A DNA stretch of 64,000 nucleotides from CAWFNW01 sp963817405 (lineage in GTDB: Bacteria > Actinomycetota > Coriobacteriia > Anaerosomatales > Anaerosomataceae), in contig CAWFNW010000003.1 in the NCBI GenBank assembly GCA_963817405.1, positions 186,001 through 250,000 on the forward strand, written 5' to 3'. A model generated the notes under the pieces. The model worked only from the letters and a program-made list of their open reading frames with translations. It made no database searches and was not told where the DNA came from. The translations under genes were made by a program, and so were the position numbers. Shown here piece after piece: positions 61,512 to 64,000 of this stretch; the first letter of the stretch is position 1; the number at the start of each line of letters is the position of its first letter.

Positions 61512-62966
61512 ATGCGAGTAAAGCTGATCCTGCCCGCGCTGGCCGAAGCCACAAGTCCGCAGTATCGGCCCATCAAGTACGCTCTGTTCCCGCCACTCGG
61601 ATTGGCAACGCTCGCCGGACATCTCGACGAGTGCGACGAGGTTGAGCTCTGTGATGAACACGTCGCACCAATCACGCATGGGGATACCCCGGACCTCGTC
61701 GCTATCGAGGTGTACGTGACGAACGCGCGGCGTGCGTACGAGCTGGCTGCGCACTACCGGGCCAACGGCGCGCACGTCTGCCTCGGCGGTTTGCACGTCA
61801 CGGCGTGTCCGGACGAAGCCGCCGTGCATGCGGACACGGTCTTCCTCGGTCCAGGCGACGACACGTGGCCCCAGTTCCTACGCGACTTCAGGGCAGGTCG
61901 TTCCCGGGCGATGTACAAGTCCACGCACCGCTGCCTGCAGGGTGCGCCCGTGCCGCGGCGTGATCTCATCGATTCTCATAGCTATCTCGTGCCGAACTCG
62001 ATCGTCGTTTCCCGCGGCTGCCCTCACTCGTGTCACTTCTGCTACAAGGAATCGTTCTTCGATGGCGGTCGCTCGTTCTACACGCGGCGTCTCGACGAAG
62101 CCCTTGATGAGATAGACTCCCTCCCCGGTCGCCATCTCTTCTTTCTTGATGACCACCTCTTCGGCGATAACGTCTTCGCGCGGGGCTTGCTCGAGGGAAT
62201 GCGAGGGATGGGTCGCGTGTGGCAAGCGGCCGGCACGGTCGAGTCCGTGCTTCGGCCGGGGCTTATGCAAGCGGCTGCAGAGTCGGGCCTGCGCTCACTC
62301 TTCGTCGGGTTCGAGACGCTGTCGCAAGCCGGTCTCAAGACCTGCGGCAAGCGACAGAACCATGTGTCTGAGTACGAACGGGCGGTGGCTCGCCTGCACG
62401 AACTGGGCATTATGGTGAATGCGAGTTTCGTCTTCGGAATCGACGGAGACTCCCCGGACGTCTTCGATAGAACAACCGAATGGGCGGTCGCGCAGGGGAT
62501 TGAGACGGCGACGTTCCACATCCTCACGCCGTACCCAGGCACGGCACTCCATCGCCGTCTCACTTCTGAAGGAAGGATACTCAGCACGGACTGGAATCAA
62601 TACGACACGCGTCACGTGGTGTTCGAACCGCGCGGGATGAGTGCCGGAGAGCTGGGGCGCGGATACTGGCGGGCGTACCGCGACTTCTACTCGTGGCGTT
62701 CCATCGCCCGCGGCACGCTGAACCGCGAGACTCCCTCAGAGCGCATACGCCACTTGGCCTATCAGGTGGGATGGAAGAAGGCAGAACCTGTGTGGGATGC
62801 TCTCATCCGCGCTCGACGACTTCGGGTGGCGATGCCTCTGCTTGAGCGTCTGCTGGGTCCAGCGAGCGTAAACCCGCCCGCTGCCAGTCCCCGTCGCCTG
62901 CCTCCGCACGCGATCTGGAAGATCGGACCTGAGCCGCGCATCAACACAGACGAGTCCCGGTCCTGA
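61512..62966 (+). CDS. B12-binding radical SAM protein (second copy type)
   Basis: A 484-residue radical SAM enzyme of the cobalamin-dependent group. The N-terminal Rossmann-like domain (about 1-150) is followed by the cluster motif C170-x3-C174-x2-C177 (SRGCPHSCHFC) and a barrel with FFLDDHLFGDN and GFETLSQAGL. The C-terminus (about 390-484) is helical and basic. It is unlike the enzyme at 8792, sharing only family motifs. ATG 61512 follows AAGGAGA. It stands alone after the tRNA terminator; no substrate can be named. Confidence 0.85.
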   Translation: MRVKLILPALAEATSPQYRPIKYALFPPLGLATLAGHLDECDEVELCDEHVAPITHGDTPDLVAIEVYVTNARRAYELAAHYRANGAHVCLGGLHVTACPDEAAVHADTVFLGPGDDTWPQFLRDFRAGRSRAMYKSTHRCLQGAPVPRRDLIDSHSYLVPNSIVVSRGCPHSCHFCYKESFFDGGRSFYTRRLDEALDEIDSLPGRHLFFLDDHLFGDNVFARGLLEGMRGMGRVWQAAGTVESVLRPGLMQAAAESGLRSLFVGFETLSQAGLKTCGKRQNHVSEYERAVARLHELGIMVNASFVFGIDGDSPDVFDRTTEWAVAQGIETATFHILTPYPGTALHRRLTSEGRILSTDWNQYDTRHVVFEPRGMSAGELGRGYWRAYRDFYSWRSIARGTLNRETPSERIRHLAYQVGWKKAEPVWDALIRARRLRVAMPLLERLLGPASVNPPAASPRRLPPHAIWKIGPEPRINTDESRS

Positions 62967-63074
62967 GAGCTCTGCTGCGCGTCCGCGTCATGTGCGATGC
63001 TTGGGCTGGACTTCTTGAGGTGATAATCCCGGCGGGGAGGCGAACGGAGCCTTCGCGGAGAATGTGAGGTCGCG

Positions 63075-64000
63075 GTGAAGATCGGACTGGTCGGCTTCGC
63101 TGGCTCAGGTAAGACCACAGTGTTCAATACGATGACCGGTCTCGACGTGCCCGTGGGGTACGGCGGCGAGGTGCGACTCGGAACCGTACGCGTGCCGGAC
63201 GCGCGCATCGACCGGCTCTCGGGCATGTTCCACCCGAGGAAGACGACCTACGCGGAAGTCACCTTCTGTGACGTGCCCGGCGAACACGGGGCGGAACGCA
63301 GGGGCCTGTCGACTCGGGCACTTTCGACGATCCGTGAGCAGGAGGCACTCGCGCTCGTCCTGCGCGACTTCGAGGATCCGTCGGTCGAGGGCGACGCGAA
63401 TCCCCTCAGGGACCTGAACGCCTTTTCGGACGAGTGCATCCTGGCCGATCTCGAGCTGGTTGAGGGGCTGCTGACGCGGGCGCGAAAGGAGAACGCCCCC
63501 CAGGCCGACCGCAACCGTTACGAGCGCATGCAGGGCGTCCTGGAGGACGCCAAGCCGTTGCGCACACTGTCCGCCGACGAACTCGATCGCAGCTGCCTGA
63601 AGGGTTACCAGCTCCTGACGGACCGCCCGCTGCTCGTCGTCGTGAATCGTGACGAGGACCGGGCCGCCGACCCGATACCAGACGATCTGGCATCGCGCAT
63701 CGATGAACTCGGAGCCGCGGGTCTCGCGCTCTCGGCGAGCGTCGAGGCGGAGATCGCCGCGCTCGACTCCGACGACCAGGCAGCCTTCCTCCAGGATCTC
63801 GGTCTCACCGAGTCGGCGCTTGCGCGCTTCATCCGGACCGCCTACGGACTCTTGGACCTCATCAGCTTCTTCACTGTTGGCGAGGACGAGGTGCGTGCGT
63901 GGACGATCACACGCGGGATGACCGCCCGCACAGCTGCGGGGAAGATTCACTCCGACCTTGAGCGCGGCTTCATCCGTGCGGAGGTCATGCCCTACGCGGT
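63075..64000 (+). CDS. YchF/OLA1-like P-loop NTPase, partial (cut by window end)
   Basis: The first 308 residues of a YchF-type protein that continues beyond the window. GTG 63075 begins VKIGLVGFAGSGKTTVFN with the P-loop at about residues 7-15. RVPDARIDRLSGMFHPRK and the C-terminal segment ISFFTVGEDEVRAWTI with TAAGKIHSDLERGFIRAEV are typical of YchF. The G domain is divergent: the switch II region reads DVPGEHGAERRG rather than the usual DIAGLVKGAS. Family members bind ATP or GTP and associate with ribosomes; this may be a subfamily with a different role. Confidence 0.85.
   Translation, partial: MKIGLVGFAGSGKTTVFNTMTGLDVPVGYGGEVRLGTVRVPDARIDRLSGMFHPRKTTYAEVTFCDVPGEHGAERRGLSTRALSTIREQEALALVLRDFEDPSVEGDANPLRDLNAFSDECILADLELVEGLLTRARKENAPQADRNRYERMQGVLEDAKPLRTLSADELDRSCLKGYQLLTDRPLLVVVNRDEDRAADPIPDDLASRIDELGAAGLALSASVEAEIAALDSDDQAAFLQDLGLTESALARFIRTAYGLLDLISFFTVGEDEVRAWTITRGMTARTAAGKIHSDLERGFIRAEVMPYA

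Overview
The window is high-GC DNA packed with genes on both strands. It looks like a Gram-positive, actinobacterial anaerobe; a Coriobacteriia (Anaerosomatales/OPB41-like) relative is my best inference. The grounds are a cell-wall-anchored multiheme cytochrome (CWB2 repeats fused to c-type haem motifs), System II cytochrome c maturation (ResB/CcsA), a V/A-type ATPase, ferredoxin-based metabolism (2-oxoacid:ferredoxin oxidoreductase, NfnAB), and Gram-positive genes such as abrB, veg and spoVG. No rRNA, CRISPR array, transposase, prophage or plasmid gene was seen. No gene-free stretch exceeds 300 bases.

Layout. 0-6.8 kb: extracellular multiheme cytochrome, lipoprotein, resB, ccsA and a small membrane protein. 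6.8-8.7 kb: a frameshifted O-antigen-ligase-like membrane protein. 8.8-18.6 kb: a metabolic island. A four-subunit 2-oxoacid:ferredoxin oxidoreductase with a P-loop ATPase gene is flanked by two mirror-image modules, each an XRE-cupin regulator followed by an AMP-forming acyl-CoA synthetase. A B12-type radical SAM gene lies at one edge, and a divergent control region with an 8-bp inverted repeat lies between the two arms. 18.6-21.9 kb: a degenerate HD-GYP protein and a HEAT-repeat protein sharing an N-terminal module. 22-26 kb: ImmA/IrrE-like protein, ROK kinase, DUF362 ferredoxin and a membrane protein. 26-36.5 kb: housekeeping genes in nearly the order of the Bacillus abrB-spoVC region: rsmI, abrB, metG, tatD, a flavoprotein, rsmA, veg, ispE, spoVG, tRNA-Gln, glmU (truncated), prs, rplY, pth. 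36.5-45 kb: M23 peptidase, ApbE, NfnAB, a LytTR response regulator, a DUF951 protein, a degenerate M23 protein and a CapA-like protein. 45.2-54.3 kb: a ten-gene V/A-ATPase operon (H-I-K-E-C-F-A-B-small membrane protein-D), followed by a PASTA/beta-propeller protein. 56-61 kb, minus strand: M28 peptidase, PmbA/TldD pair and NlpC/P60 endopeptidase. 61.2-64 kb: initiator tRNA-Met, a second B12-type radical SAM gene and a YchF-like GTPase cut by the window end.

How the genes fit together. The cytochrome, its maturation genes, the 2-oxoacid oxidoreductase, NfnAB, ApbE and the ATPase suggest an anaerobe that oxidises organic or keto acids, moves electrons through ferredoxin and NAD(P)H, possibly out to the cell surface, and keeps an ion gradient that may be Na+-based (K-subunit ligands look Na+-type).

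Sequence quality. Five otherwise conserved genes carry six single-base frame breaks, several at short G/C runs. This points to residual indel errors in the assembly, though real lesions cannot be excluded from sequence alone. The glmU truncation is different: no other frame holds the missing part.
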